64,000 nt of DNA from Lasiosphaeris hirsuta (Eukaryota > Ascomycota > Sordariomycetes > Sordariales > Lasiosphaeriaceae), in the NCBI GenBank assembly GCA_030549175.1, contig JAUKUA010000003.1, positions 1,364,001 to 1,428,000 of the forward strand. The letters run 5' to 3'. Below, piece by piece: positions 19,389-32,100 of the stretch (its first letter is position 1; every line of letters begins with the position of its first letter). Under the pieces are notes generated by a model, which worked only from the letters and a program-made list of their open reading frames with translations, was not told the DNA's origin and ran no database searches. The translations under genes were made by a program, and so were the position numbers.

Positions 19389-22121
19389 TTAGTCTCCCCT
19401 CCCCCGATAACTACCCATCTTCTCAATCGAGCTCATGATCCCCCCGCTCCTCATCCCCAGCCCACTGCCAGGTCGAGGCACCCCACTGCCACCCAACGCT
19501 GTGCTCTTCGCCCGTTCATGTGTCGGCATTCGCCCAATTTTGCTAAGTCCGCTGACACTGGCTGCAGGACCACCACCTGGCGCTCGGAGACCCGATACCC
19601 GGGGTCCGCTGATGCTTCCCCTAAAGCTGCCGCCGTTGTTGGTGCTGCCGCTGCCGCCCTCGGCAATCGAGGAGCTGTAGGCTGACTTGGTAGCTGTCAG
19701 CGGTGTACCGCGCACGCTCTGCATTGATGATCGTGCCGGTGTGCGGTTGACAGCTTCGGATGGGACGCCGCTGTGTCTGTTTGGGGTGGGAGCCGGGTTG
19801 CCGTTGTACCCATTGCTGGCATTGCTATAGCCGTTGTTGGCACTGCTGTTACCATTGCTGCTATTGCTGAAGTTACCATTGTTGTAATTGCCGTTGCTGG
19901 CGCCGCTGTTGGCGCTGTAGTTGCCGTTACTGCCGTTACTACCATTGTTGCCGTTGTAGCTATGATTTTGGTGATTTTGGGCCGGCTGCTGATGGTAGTT
20001 GTTCTCAAGTGGCTGCTGAATGTAGCTGTTATTCTGGGTTGGCTGCTGGTTGTAGTTGTTCTGGGCCGGCTGCTGGTTGAAGTGATTGTGATTCCGAGGT
20101 GGCTGACTCTCGACTGGGGCTTGAGTTTGCATATTCATCATCTCCTCAGCCAGCATAACCAGCTCACCCTTCTCGACTCGTTCCCGTTCAAGCAGGACAC
20201 GAAGCTCGGCGTTATCACCCTTGACCGTCTTGATAACAGCCTCGTACTTCTCTACCTCAGCCTCGAGCTCCTTGATGTGTGCCGCGTCCTTGGCTTTCTC
20301 TTCTTTGCGCTCGTCCTCAAGCTCGGCAAGTCGTGCTAAGTCAACCTTGGTAATGGTGGCGTCACGGCCCACCCGGAGCTCTTCGTTATCGCGGGCTAGT
20401 TCGTCAACTTGGCTTTGCAGCTCGCGGACCTTCTTCTCCCAGCGGTTTTCGTAGCTCTTCTTGAGGGCTGTCACCTTCGTCTCGTGCTTGCTCTTGTATA
20501 GAGCGTGAAGCTCGCGCGCAACGCGCTCGACAGCAATCTCAACCTCCTTGTTGGACCCGGCGGCGGTAACAATCGGGCTTCCGGAAGCAGCAGCAGCTTC
20601 GGCGCTGGCCTTACCAGCCCGCATGCCCGCCATTTTACTTTCGGCCTCCTGCGCCATCATCTCGGCTGCCTCGCGCCGCTTCTCGGCTTCGTCGAGCTTG
20701 AACTCGAGCTCCTCGCGCTCGCGCTGGCCGAGCACAATCTCTTCCTTGACCTTGCGCAGAACGGACTCCATCTCGCGGCCGCGCTTCTCCCAGCTGTCCT
20801 TCTCCGCGACAAGTGAGCCCTGCATACCTTGCACCTCGCGTAGCTGCTCCATGCACTCGCCCACCCGCTTCTCTGCGTCTCCCACGGCTGTTTTCAGCGA
20901 CATAACCTCGGCCTCCTTCCCGCTTAGCGAGGCCTTGAGGCTGCTGATCTCGGAGAGGAAACCAGACTTTAGTGACTCAAGCTCACGCGGCGTGACGGTC
21001 GGGATGCTGCGCGGTGTTGGCATTGGTGGGATATCGAAGTCGAGCAAGTTGACAATATGGCTGCGTTGTGGTGTGGATGGAACGGCAGACCCGTTGTGCC
21101 GGGACGGAGAAGGGTTACTCCGTCGGGGTTCCGAAGGGTATCCGCCAAAGCGCATTTGCCCAGTGAAGTCCATCAAGTTGGTCGTGTTCCCTGATCCGGA
21201 CCTGTCTGGCAAAGGACCATTTGCACGGGGCGTCTTTATTGAGGCCGTAGCATCGCCTCTTACTGTGCGCGGCGTTGTCCCGCCCATTACAGAGTATTTT
21301 GTTGGGCTTTTGCTCCGCATCTGGGCCAGCATGGTCATGTTGGGCACGGCGGAGAATGTGCTAAAGGTGCTAATCATGGTATCATCGATGCCGGCAGGCT
21401 CATCGGCGTAGCCCAAATCGAGGTCCTCCTCTTGGTCTTGGTCGTGGTGTCGGTCCTGACCCCGCTCAGGCCCGGCTGCCGAGGTGCCCATCAACATTGT
21501 GTCGTCAACATTATCATTATCATAATGGTCGTTATTCCCATTGCTGCTGTGTTCGCGAGGAGCCTCGGTGTCGAGGACACTCTCCTCGTCCTCAAAGATC
21601 TCAATGGCATGCTTCAGCCCTTCGCTCTCACGAACAGAATCCTGAAGACTAATCCGGCGCTCCTGCGATGCCCGGCGCGGCGTCTCGTTGGTCAGCGGCG
21701 TGTTCACCTTGACAGGGAAGCGCTTTATAGGGGACGACATCTTGCGAGGGCTGTTGGGTGCAAGGGCCGCTGGTGGCATGGCCTTCGCAGGTGATACTAT
21801 CTCTTCAATTGTTGCTGTGGGCTGCTGCTGCAGAATTTTGAGCGGTGAGAGCTCGCTGCCCGATATGACGCGTGACATAGGGCGGGTCTTGGGCGGTGAG
21901 GGCCCACGCGATGTCGGCGTGGGCGATCCGCCGTCGTCCATTACGTGGGGTAGGAAGGGAGAGCTGTTGCCCTCCTCATTCTCGGCGTCGTCGCCGCTGT
22001 GTGATGTGTTGCTGGTGCGCGTGCAAGTGCGGACCTCGTAGGACTCGTAGCGGAGGTTTGTCGATGGCGTTGAGAAATTGAGAGCGGTGCTCGGCGTCGG
22101 CGACAGTGGCGCAGCCTGCAT
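19389..22121 (-). CDS. Large coiled-coil protein with CDK-type sites and an Asn/Gln-rich segment
   Basis: This is an uninterrupted minus-strand frame of 910 codons. Residues 1-375 are disordered and full of Ser/Thr-Pro sites, including a dense cluster NSPRKMSSPIKRF near 123-135. A motif STFSTFSAVPNMTM (about 251-264) is conserved in fungal proteins annotated as kinetoplast-associated (KAP) or Fin1-like. Coiled coils span about 377-500 and 525-665. Residues 676-778 are dominated by Asn, Gln, Ser, Gly and Tyr. The C-terminus (about 780-910) is basic and Ser/Gly-rich. The CDK-like sites and coiled coils would suit a spindle or cell-cycle scaffold such as yeast Fin1, but that is inference from architecture only. 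The start was chosen as the first ATG of the frame. Confidence 0.8.
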   Translation of the reverse strand: MQAAPLSPTPSTALNFSTPSTNLRYESYEVRTCTRTSNTSHSGDDAENEEGNSSPFLPHVMDDGGSPTPTSRGPSPPKTRPMSRVISGSELSPLKILQQQPTATIEEIVSPAKAMPPAALAPNSPRKMSSPIKRFPVKVNTPLTNETPRRASQERRISLQDSVRESEGLKHAIEIFEDEESVLDTEAPREHSSNGNNDHYDNDNVDDTMLMGTSAAGPERGQDRHHDQDQEEDLDLGYADEPAGIDDTMISTFSTFSAVPNMTMLAQMRSKSPTKYSVMGGTTPRTVRGDATASIKTPRANGPLPDRSGSGNTTNLMDFTGQMRFGGYPSEPRRSNPSPSRHNGSAVPSTPQRSHIVNLLDFDIPPMPTPRSIPTVTPRELESLKSGFLSEISSLKASLSGKEAEVMSLKTAVGDAEKRVGECMEQLREVQGMQGSLVAEKDSWEKRGREMESVLRKVKEEIVLGQREREELEFKLDEAEKRREAAEMMAQEAESKMAGMRAGKASAEAAAASGSPIVTAAGSNKEVEIAVERVARELHALYKSKHETKVTALKKSYENRWEKKVRELQSQVDELARDNEELRVGRDATITKVDLARLAELEDERKEEKAKDAAHIKELEAEVEKYEAVIKTVKGDNAELRVLLERERVEKGELVMLAEEMMNMQTQAPVESQPPRNHNHFNQQPAQNNYNQQPTQNNSYIQQPLENNYHQQPAQNHQNHSYNGNNGSNGSNGNYSANSGASNGNYNNGNFSNSSNGNSSANNGYSNASNGYNGNPAPTPNRHSGVPSEAVNRTPARSSMQSVRGTPLTATKSAYSSSIAEGGSGSTNNGGSFRGSISGPRVSGLRAPGGGPAASVSGLSKIGRMPTHERAKSTALGGSGVPRPGSGLGMRSGGIMSSIEKMGSYRGRGD

Positions 22122-23820
22122 CGTCTGGACTAATCAAGTGGCTTATTCGCGGGGGATGAGTGTTGCCCGGATTGCGGATTGTAAATTGCTGCTGTTTCTA
22201 TTCTTCGCGTGATGTTGAGCAGAGATCAGATCGCCAAGAGAGTGGTGTGTTGCTCCAAAGCAGACGCAAATCGAATGGCAAAAAGCGGCAAAAGCAACAC
22301 CGGCTGGCTGTTGGGGCGCTGCCGAGCCCAAGTGAATCAAACAGGTGGTTTTATTTGCGGCGGCCCTTAGCCTCTGGCCAATGAGAGCAAGAGCCGCCGT
22401 TGCTGTTTACGATCTTGGCAGGGCAACCGCGTTGCACGTGATATCCCGTTCCCCCTTTAGTCGACAGCGAGGTCCCCTAATGTCTGTCCCCTTACGCATA
22501 CACCTGCCCTGCACGCCAAATCTCGGGGCACTCTCAGCCTCCAACCGCAGGCCACCTGAACCCCAGAACAGCGGCAACCCTACGCATTAACCCGGCCTGG
22601 CACTCATTTCAACCTGCCATTAACGGCCCCACGAGCCCGGGCAGAGCCTCGAGCCTTCGGCGGAAGCCCTGTTGGAGACGAAACACTGTTTAAGATTCGC
22701 ATTGATGCGTCATCGTGTCCCAGCCTGGACAAGCGCAGGTCCAATCAATCACGAGGCACCAATTACACCTCTGCGAATTGCCGCGCACCTCGGTTCAACG
22801 AGTGCGCTGTCGCAACGAGAAACCCACCTGGCACCATTGTTGGGAACCTTGCTGCCAACAGCAACAGTGCACTCACAACATCTCGAAACTCACTTGGCAA
22901 TGAGGTAGGGACAGAATTTGATTGGAGCCATGCGCTGGCAAACCAGGCATTCATTGGCATTGGATAAAATCTAATCAGCCCATCGCAATTCCTTTTGGTT
23001 GAGAAGGGCGCTTCTTTTTAACTTCCTTCGTCATTCGTTACCAGGAAATAGACCAACAGCATTTCCAACGCACCACATCTCCACTTCTTTTTTTCGAAGA
23101 AACGAAAACAGGTCATAAGCGTCGTTAGTAAGGAAAATAAAAATAAAAAATAAAAAATAAAAAAATGGATAATATGCATGGTCCAGGTATCTCTCCCATG
23201 TTGAGCAACCCCGCACATTTGGTACTGAGAAGAGAAAATAAGAAGAGGTTAACACAGACGTAGGCGGCAGAAGAGGTTTCCCTAGCCGACTCTCGTCAGC
23301 CAAAGGGGGAGGGGGGGCGGCGCATGTTCCCCATAATCATCATACGCTTTCCGCCTAGGATCGTTACAGGCGGTTGAGAGTTTTTTGCCGTGGAATCGTG
23401 ACCCACTGATGCCGTCTGTTGCGTCTGCATGGCGACAACAAGTAGATGGCGTCGGCGTAGTCTTTAGTGATTAGGTCCAACCCATGCAAACCATGATTCA
23501 TCAGCCATTTACAGCCGTAGCAGGGCATAGAACAAATGAGAGGTCGTGGCTCGTAAGTGTGAGTGTCCTGAGCAAGTGCCGTAAAGTCGTCTTCAACGAA
23601 TACAAAAGAGTTTTATGAGAGTGGAAATAGAAAAAAGCCGCTGACAAGGAGTGTGAAGCCTCTTTTTAAGAGAGCCGGAACTCGTGTCGACTCTGGAAAG
23701 AAACGCTGACTCTCTCATTATCTGATTCATCACTGCTCAGGGTCCAAAATGCCGCAACGCCACTCATGAGCCGACGCAAATGCGTCAAACAAATGCGCCT
23801 AATCGGTAGTCGTTCATAAA
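22122..23820. other. Intergenic: promoter of the coiled-coil gene and 3' region of stuA
   Basis: No gene is recognised. Bases 22122-22400 are the upstream region of the minus-strand coiled-coil gene. An A-rich tract lies at 23130-23166 (repeated AAAAATAA). The last few hundred bases are 3' untranslated DNA of stuA. Confidence 0.6.
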
Positions 23821-26143
23821 TTACCTCCGTCGCGTCGCCAGTGCTGCTGTCGGTTGCGTCATGGGAGCATATGTGGGCGACGGCATAGAGCCTTCCAGCA
23901 TCGTTTTGCGGCGCTTCAGATCCAGGCCCATTCCGGCCCCACCACTTGTTGGCCGGTCATCCTCGTCATCCCGTCCCCGCTTCATCCCGCTTGACGATCC
24001 GTTCATGACCGGCGGCTGGCTTGCGTAACCGTTCTGCATCGAACTCGTCATGTCGCCTTGGCTAGCATAAACATCACCTCCTGGGGCACCATTGGTGGAC
24101 CCGCGGTCATTACTGATTACGCTGTAGAGGTTGCTTGAGGGCTGTCCAACACGAGGTGGCGGTGTGTGGTATCCCTGCTGGGAATAGTATGCCTGGGGCT
24201 GGGCAGCTGTCCTAGGCGTTGCCCGCCCTGATCCGCCCTGATGAGGAGACCCCGAGATTTCGGGAGAGATATGCGCGTGGTCGTTCGGGAGTGAAGCCAC
24301 TGGGGGAGCGCTGTAGTTGTACGAACTACGATTCGCGTCGTAACCGCTGTCATGCGTGTACTCGGCGTCGTTATCGTGTTCTGCCTCGTCTTCGGCAGAC
24401 TGATGATGGGCAGACTCGGCCTGATTTGAGTGCATCAGACCGTTCGAAGGCTTCGACTCAGATTGCTCGTTGCCACCAACAGGCCTGCTGGATGGCGGGC
24501 CCATCTCGCTCTTCACATAGGCAGACTGGCTGTAGATTGACCGTTCTTGTGGGGGTGCGTTCGAAGGCTGGTACGGAGATTGTTGAGCTGGTGGGGCTTG
24601 ATACATTTGCCGTGAACTGTCATATGACTGGCTAACGGGCGGGTAGTTTTGCTGCATGCTCTGAATTGTAGCACCAGGTGGCGTTGTTGCAGGGGTGTTC
24701 GGTAGCGACCGCGCATTGCTGAGGCCAGTATCGATTGAAATGGGATTCGGGCCTTGACCACCGTTCATGCCTTGTTGGCTCCACTGGAAGTTGTCCGAAG
24801 CACCCATGCCTCCCATGACGCTCGACGCACTCGTCGGTGGCGTGGGAAAAGTGTGTGCGCGGTCAAGTGACGGGCGACCCATGTTAGGATGAGATGAAAG
24901 CGGGGGTTGTGGTCCTGGCCCTGGCAGCGGAATCGAGTGATGATGGTGTTGTTGCAATGATGGTAGACCTGGAGCAGGTTGACCATTTCGCATCTGGCCC
25001 TGATCTTGTTTACGGCGCTGCTCTGCAGCCACGGCCATAACTTGGCTAGTGCGGTTCTGGTTGGTGGGATGGTACAGAAGGGCCCCAATGTTGTGAACGA
25101 AAAGAGGATACAGCAGTTCAGTTATCTTCTCTTTGTTTGCGAAGTCTAACGCTCGGTCAAATGGGATCCTGTTACTTGGTTAGCAGGATCATCTTGTAGT
25201 TTCTAAAGGGTGCTTACCAGACTCCCTTGAGATGCATGGGACCAATTTTGACGACGTGTCTGACCTTCTCACTCTTGAGAATACCGTCTCTGCGACCACG
25301 TGTCATACCGGCAACGTTCAGCAACTTTGTGCCGTTGATCATGTGGTTGTCTAGGATCGGTCAGCTTGGTTTCGTTATGCTCAGGAATATTCTTAACGTA
25401 CCTTCCCTCCGTGCGACGCAAATACCGCGCGCTTCTACCTGAAAGCAAAGGCTACCTTCGTCTTCCCAAAGTGTCGCGGTGACTCGCGGCTTCATCCCAG
25501 GCGGGGCGACCTGACCGGTCGTATCAAAACCCTGATAACCACTGGGAGCCATACCTGACTGATTTACACCGGGGAGTGGTAACACTGGCTGTCCTTGGGC
25601 CATTGGATTCGAAACTCCCTGCGGTCCTGCTGGCGGTGATGTCAAGCCATTGGAATACCCGTATTGGCCGCCATAGTGCGCTGGTGGGTATTGTGAAGGC
25701 CCAGGCTGTAATAGTGGCGGCTGTTGGTGGGCGTAGTGTGAAGTCACTGTCTGCGGCGGCGGCGCTGGGCCCGCGGACATGTGCGTTTGGTAATACATTT
25801 CAGGTCCTCCTGCGTTCATTGCTTGGTACTGTTCGTATCCTGAGGAATGATGGGCGGGTGGCCCTTGAATCCCGTTCCCTCCAGGAAGTGTGGGTGAGAG
25901 GGTCCCTGGTGTCTTGGGGCCGTTGGAGGAGGCCGCAGAGGTAAAGGAGGACTGGGAGCCGGCGTTGGAGCTAGCTGCGGATGATATGGAGCTGACCCGG
26001 GGCGACGAACTGCTCGACGAGTATGCCTGCTGGGGTGGTGGCAGAGGCAGAGACGGCAATCTGTCGTTCACATACAACGAACGCTGAGGGGCGGCGTGGC
26101 CGTTGTAGTAGTGTATGTCGGTCGGGCCCCGGGGTTGCACCTG
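23821..26143 (-). CDS. stuA: APSES-domain developmental regulator StuA/Asm-1
   Basis: Three exons are supported: from 26143 or further upstream to 25402, 25350-25218 and 25168-23821, with introns of 51 and 49 nt whose phases match. The APSES/KilA-N DNA-binding domain begins at [35 protein letters not shown] and continues across both introns through [19 protein letters not shown] to [19 protein letters not shown], essentially identical to known StuA. Pro/Gln/Ser-rich arms flank it, and a bipartite nuclear signal (KRGRDDEDD ... LDLKRRK) sits near the C-terminus. StuA-family factors control conidiophore and protoperithecium development. The family-conserved start could be ATG at 25819 ([11 protein letters not shown]), but the frame stays open and protein-like upstream to about 26233 without an ATG. 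An upstream exon and a longer N-terminus are therefore likely and unresolved. Confidence 0.93.
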
Positions 26144-29100
26144 CGAGATCGACGGGAGATCCAGCTTTTCGGTATTGCTTGAAACTCTCCCACTTGAGTT
26201 TACGACCGCGAACCGACTCGAGTCACTACCGTGACTCTAAAGCCGGACTAGTGAGGGGAAGACAAGATAGCCAGCGTCCGATGACACACCTAGTGCTTTG
26301 CGCCGTCTTCCAATTGGGCGGAGCGACCAAAGGAAAGTCAATTGATGGCTCAAAAGCTTCTCAAAGCGTAGCTGACGAGAGTGGGCGAGGGCCTGCGGTC
26401 GTCAGACAAGCTGCGTAGGAGCCGCGTGTGTTCCTGGTAGAGGATACTGGTCAAGGTATGATCAGTCGCAATAAGGGCATACCAATACAGCTGGGGAAGA
26501 CTGTCGAGGTCGAAAGGCTGTCGTGACGTCGTAAGATGGGACGACAAGAGCCGTTGCTTCGTGCGATTATTGCTGCCGAGAGGTGCAGGAGTTGGCGGGG
26601 ATGGTGGAGAGAAGACCGTCGCGAGGAAATTCTCTTTCTGCAAAGCTAGCTGGGGTCTAACTTGGACTGCTCCTGCCTTGTGTCTGAATCTTCACTTTTC
26701 TCTCTTGCTCCTTCCTGGCGAACAGCAACACTATGTCGCTCTCTCTACCACTCTGGCGTGCCGTGGGTTTGTGTTGTGGGAGGGTGGTCGATCTTTCTGG
26801 TAGCCGCGTGCACTCGGGGTGTCGGGCTCAGCACAACTGCTTATGCAGGTTCGATTAGCTTGGGGTGGCTCGCGTACGACGAGTTGAGACGAAATTGTAA
26901 TTGTTCAAGTCGTTTGGAACTTGAAATGCAAAGAGAAAGCAAATCGGGCGGGGGGAGAGTGGCAATGTCTAGTCGTACCTTCCTCGCCGCTGGACGCTCT
27001 TCCCAAGAGGAGAAATTGGGGAAGTCGGTGGGATCGTGGTGAGGGAGGAGAGAGAAGGGGACAGGAGGATGGGAGGCGGCTTGATTTAGGTGGTGGAGTG
27101 GAGGAGGTGGTGGTGAGAGGAAGGGGGCAGGTAGAAGGTCGATCAGCAAGAAAACAGAGCCAGGCCCAGTCTCCCGTTCCACCCTCTGTTCTCTGCTTTC
27201 TCTGTGCCTTCCGTGCCTTCTGTGCTGTGAGTGTACTAAGACCAGAGCGAAAAGAAAAAAAAAAAAAGGGTACGTACCCGCCTACCAGACCCCGGTCTGC
27301 CCCCCAGCCGGCCACTCAAGGGTCAAGAAACAATACCGCAATCGTCTTAGATTGGCTTTGAAAAATAAGATAAAAAAAAAAGAGATAAGCACCGTACCCT
27401 GGGAAGAGGCGGCAGGGGGTGCTCTGGGCCGAGCCAGGGTAGCAGGCCAGCAGGCCAGCAGGCCAGCAGTTTTCTCGCGAGAAGACACAAGCGAAGGCCA
27501 GCAACGGCCTCTTCGGGGGAAGGGGGGGGTTTTTTTTTTTCTTTTCCGCTGTGCTTTGCCAGGACGTTCGTCGCCGCCTAGCTCTGCCCGCACACTGCCC
27601 CAGTCTCGAGCGTCGAGCTATCTCGTCTCGCCGTCTATTTCCCCTCTTCGCCCTGGTGCTGACCTCTCTCACTCCTGTCACTCTTTGCGCTCCCGAAAAT
27701 TCTTGGCTCTGCTCTCCTAGCTGCGCGCTGGGACGGAAACTGGATGCTGGCGACGCTGGGGCTGGGTTGGCCCTGGTACTTTGGATGCTTGCTTGCTTGC
27801 TCAATGCTGGCTGGCTGGCGAGCTGGTGCTTGGTACTTAGTGCTTGGGGTGCTGGCAGCAAGAGGCAGAGAGTGGCCCCGGAGGTGCCAGGATAAGCCAG
27901 GTTGAGCCAAGCTTGTTGAGGCTAGGAGGGTTTGTTGTCCGGGCCTGGCTCGACCAGGGATCGACCAGCGAGCCAATCTGACCAGAGAGGCTGGGACAGG
28001 GGGCCCGTGAGGAGGAGAAGGGGGTGCGTCTACCAAGCCGTGTAAGTGGTCGTCGGTGGTACAGCAACCTTGCGGACGCCAGTGGTCGCAGAGTTAGAGA
28101 GGCGTGTGGGCAGCTCCGTGGCGGGGGTGAGTCTGCAAGGTCGCACTAGGGAGGGGCCTGGTTGGGACCTGGGGGGCTAGACGGGGGTCAGAGTGGCTCC
28201 TCTTCCTCTCCATGCTCTCTCTAGCTGGCTGCTGGCGGGCCTGGGCAAGTGGGCGAGGGGGGGTGAGCGAGTGAGCAGCGCCCTGAACCTAGCGAGACGA
28301 TGCTCGTCAGCACCGTGCCAGGGAACAGCACGCAAACCTTCTCTCTCTGCCCTCATCCTCCTTCCGCCCTCTGGTCTCTGGCCCTCCTGGAGTGGGTTAA
28401 GCTAGATGGCCGTCGGCCGTGGTCGGACAGGCCTAGCAAGCCCAGCACTAGCAAGCCCAGCACTGGCTACCAATGCGTGCCTCGCCCTCGGTTGAGCTAA
28501 TCATATCTATCCGACTCTAATCGCGTCTCCCTCCACCAGACCAGGGAAGGTAGGCGAGAGTCGAAAGAAAAGCCCGGCCCGGGGGGGTGGTGTTTGCACA
28601 GTACGGACTACGCACGCCGAAAAGATGGTGGGGAACTGGCGCCGCCGGCTGTGGGAAGCCAAGGTAGCTCTCCCACAGCTACAACTCGCCGTAAGCCCGA
28701 CGCCGCCAACGTCAAACTTGCGGCCAGCCCGGCCACCACTTCTACCCCAAGAATTCCCAAGACTCCATAGCAAACACTTTCCACACAATGGCCACACCCA
28801 CAAATCAACAGAAACTGTCTCAATGCCCCTGTTGGGCTTGGTATTCCTTATCCATTGTTCTGGTTTTGGCATGTGCGGAATCGGGACTTGGGTTTCTTTT
28901 TTTAATTGTGTGTGCGTGCGTGAGTTTGTGTGGTGAGGAACTGGTGGCCGGGAAGGGGGGGCACATCCCGGGTCTTGACAGAAACAGATATTCGCTTAGT
29001 CCAGGCCCCTTCCTCCATCACTAGGTCTATTCCTAGTTTCCACCTTGAATCACACACCTAGCAAGTTGCACATAAGGTTGCTGGATCTGGACTGTGGGGC

Positions 29101-32100
29101 CCAGGAATATGTACACTTCAGAGAAAAAAGCCAGAGCTTCACAGGAGCAAGTGACACGGGCCCGACGTTGCAAGAGACCACTCCGCAATGATGTGGTGCC
29201 GCTTCGCCCTGAGCCCTTCCCGAGTCCGGGCCTATTCGCTGGCTCGCTCCAGTTCGCTGACGGTTGTTCGCAAGCCGAACCGGCCCACCCTAGATACCTC
29301 AGAGCAAGCTCAGGGCTCCTCCCCGGCCAGCGGAGCCATCCCGAATTGACTTTTTTCAGGTCGACGCCGAGCCCATCCTGTTGAAGCCCGTGCCTTGCCT
29401 TAAAAGCAAGAGAGAGGGGGCGGGCACAACGCTATCTCTTGGCTCGCGCCCTCGGACCCGTGCGAGCTCACAGCCGTTGAGCTGTGGTTTGCTGGTTCAA
29501 GCTCGCGAGCTTGGAGCCACAGAGCTCCAAAGAAGAGACAGAACAAAACACAGTGCAGGCCCCGCCAGCTCGCACGCATGAGGGAGTCCGTCTTGAAACG
29601 ACCAGCAAATCAGAACCCCCCAACGGGCGGCGTAGCCCAATGACAGTCGTGTGCATGGCCAGAGACAGAAATTTGCAAAGAGCGGGCGAGTCCGTCGAGG
29701 TCGTCGGCGCAAGGCATTGTTGCACAATCGTATCCTTGACACCATGGTGGCTTGGAATATAGCAGATTGTGTGTATCGACGCCAGTGCAACACGGCAACT
29801 GCTACCTCGCAGGACTCTGGACTCAAGAACAACTACCGATGAATCCTGCCACCAGCTCTCCCTCCACACAGTAGACGCAAGAGAAGGGAGGGGGGCTGCC
29901 TCGGCGAGCTCGGGTACGAAGCCAGAGACACCTCAACACTTCGTTGCGCTATTAGGCTCGGAGTGGGATTTGTATTTTTTTCTTCTTTCTTCTGGGGCCA
30001 TGGACAAGAGTCGCTGTGGTGTAATGCCCAGCGGCCACCGGCACCAGCGCCGGAACAGTGCGGGAAGGGCCTGGCAACTCGTATCAGAACAATCAGACAA
30101 TCAGAACAAAAGAGAGCGTGGGAGTGTGGTCCTCAACCGCTCAACCGCTTGCTGACTGACACTTCTCGCTCTCAATTGAGCCACGTCGTGCTGGCCATCT
30201 GGTGAGCGCTTTCTTCTCGAATCAGCCGGCGGCAACTGCTCGGGCCCCTCCCTGGCCCGGGCATTCAGTGACGAGCACACAGGCAGGGGTGGCAGGGGGG
30301 GGCAGGGGGTTATCCGTAGTGCTGTGATATGGTGCTCCATTTAGGGATAATTGCAACCCATATCCGCGCGCCAGTCGGTCTGCTCGTGTGGTTGTGGCTG
30401 GGCCGCCCGGCGCTGGGATCGCATCCGCCATGTCTAGGAAGCAAGGCCTGAGAACCAGCAGTGCAGCATTAGCATTATCAGCAAAGTATCCGTAGCAGCA
30501 ACTTTAAGACAGGTGTAAGTGTAGGTAAGGCAAGGTCGGTAGGTCGTGGACGGCGCACTGCGTGCACTGCGTATACTGCGCAGTGCACTACAGAGTACCG
30601 GCCTTGTCCGCTGAACCCGTCCCGTTCCATGCCTTTTGGCCGATCCACGCGCTATCTGCCCGTCTGGCCTTCCATAGTGCTTCTATGCTCGCGCGTGGAA
30701 GACCCCAAGAAATTATCACGACGCTGCAGTCACCCAGAGGCCGACAGGGCCAGGAACTGAGCCGATTCAGCTGCTCAAAACGCCCCCTTTTTTGCCTGCT
30801 CGCCGGCTTGTCTCCCAGTGTTTTGTTTTCTCATGGCCCGAGCCGGCATGAACGAATAGGCGCTGCCCGCCACCATATCGCGATTGCCGGATCATATCAC
30901 CTCTTTTATTATGTCGGATTGCTGGGGAGCGCCTTAATATGGAAAATAGTGGCGTCTTGGTGGTTGGAGGGGGGGTAGGTCCAGTGAGGCTACCTTGGCA
31001 CGGTTATGCACACACACCCTGCCTTCCCCATGCAAGGTATGTGCAGAGACCTCTGCAGTCCCTGCAAGACGCTAGCCACTAAGCCAATTTGGGCTCCTCT
31101 TCGCGTGGTTTCTGTTGGTCATTGACGGGCGTGGGAGGCGGACCAACGACAAGGCGGGGCACAGAGGAAGATGGGATGTGGGAAGGGAGTTTGGAGTTTA
31201 GCCAACGCCCCCAACACCGGGCAGCCCAGTACGCAGTACTTGCAGCGACTTCCAATCATCGTCATTGTCAAACAAGATGAAAACTTTGCGCCGTCGTCGG
31301 CGCTCCTAAGATGATTGTTGACGAGGGATAAAAGGAATCCATCACATCGGGCACACAGACCGAAGACGCCTCGCTCAGACTCAGACCCCCTTCCCCTTCC
31401 CGGATGCATCATCGAGAGGTCCCCCCCCATTCCCCCATGCGGGACTGCGTCAGGGCGTGTTTTCGACGTGTTGGCCATGCCCGAGCCCCTGGGTGCGAGC
31501 TCAGAGGGGGCTCAGAGTGCCTGTCCGCTTGCACACAAAAAAAGTACGGGGCTCCATTCAGCAATGATATTCTGCTACCCACGGACGGCGTTGATGTGTT
31601 GTTTTCCCATCCTCCCCTCCCTGTGTGTGTCTGTGGCCGGGCGAGCCGTTCGTCGGAGACGTATGTAAAGCTTGAGAGCACCCAGAGCTTCAATCAAGAC
31701 GGCAGCCAATGCATGCGACGCCGCCGCTCAGTCAGGGTCAAGTGCTGTAGGTGCAACCAGCACGCATATGCACATGTGCGGCGGGGTTGGGTGGTGTCTT
31801 TGTGTGTATGTGTGGTCGACTTGCGCTGCAGGGCTGCTGCTGGGTTGGTTGCGCTATCGTCTGAACGGTCGCCGCAAGCGGATCCCTGCGCACTAAGCAA
31901 CTCCATATGTACGAGGTAGGTAAGGTAAGTAAAATGTGTGCTGCGACTACGACCATAGCGAAACCTTTGAAGGGGTGGCTAGTGCTTTTTGGGGGGTCTG
32001 AAGAAGGAGAGAGAAAAAAGATACCATTGCATCGCCGCGTACCGGTGCCTCTCTGGTAGGCGGTGGTTCTCCATGGTGGCGAATAAAGTCAATTGGGAGC

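Noticed and set aside
20548..21411. 287-codon frame antisense to the coiled-coil gene
   Set aside because: It is the mirror of Ser/Glu/Leu-rich coding on the minus strand; the minus strand has the coherent 910-residue protein.
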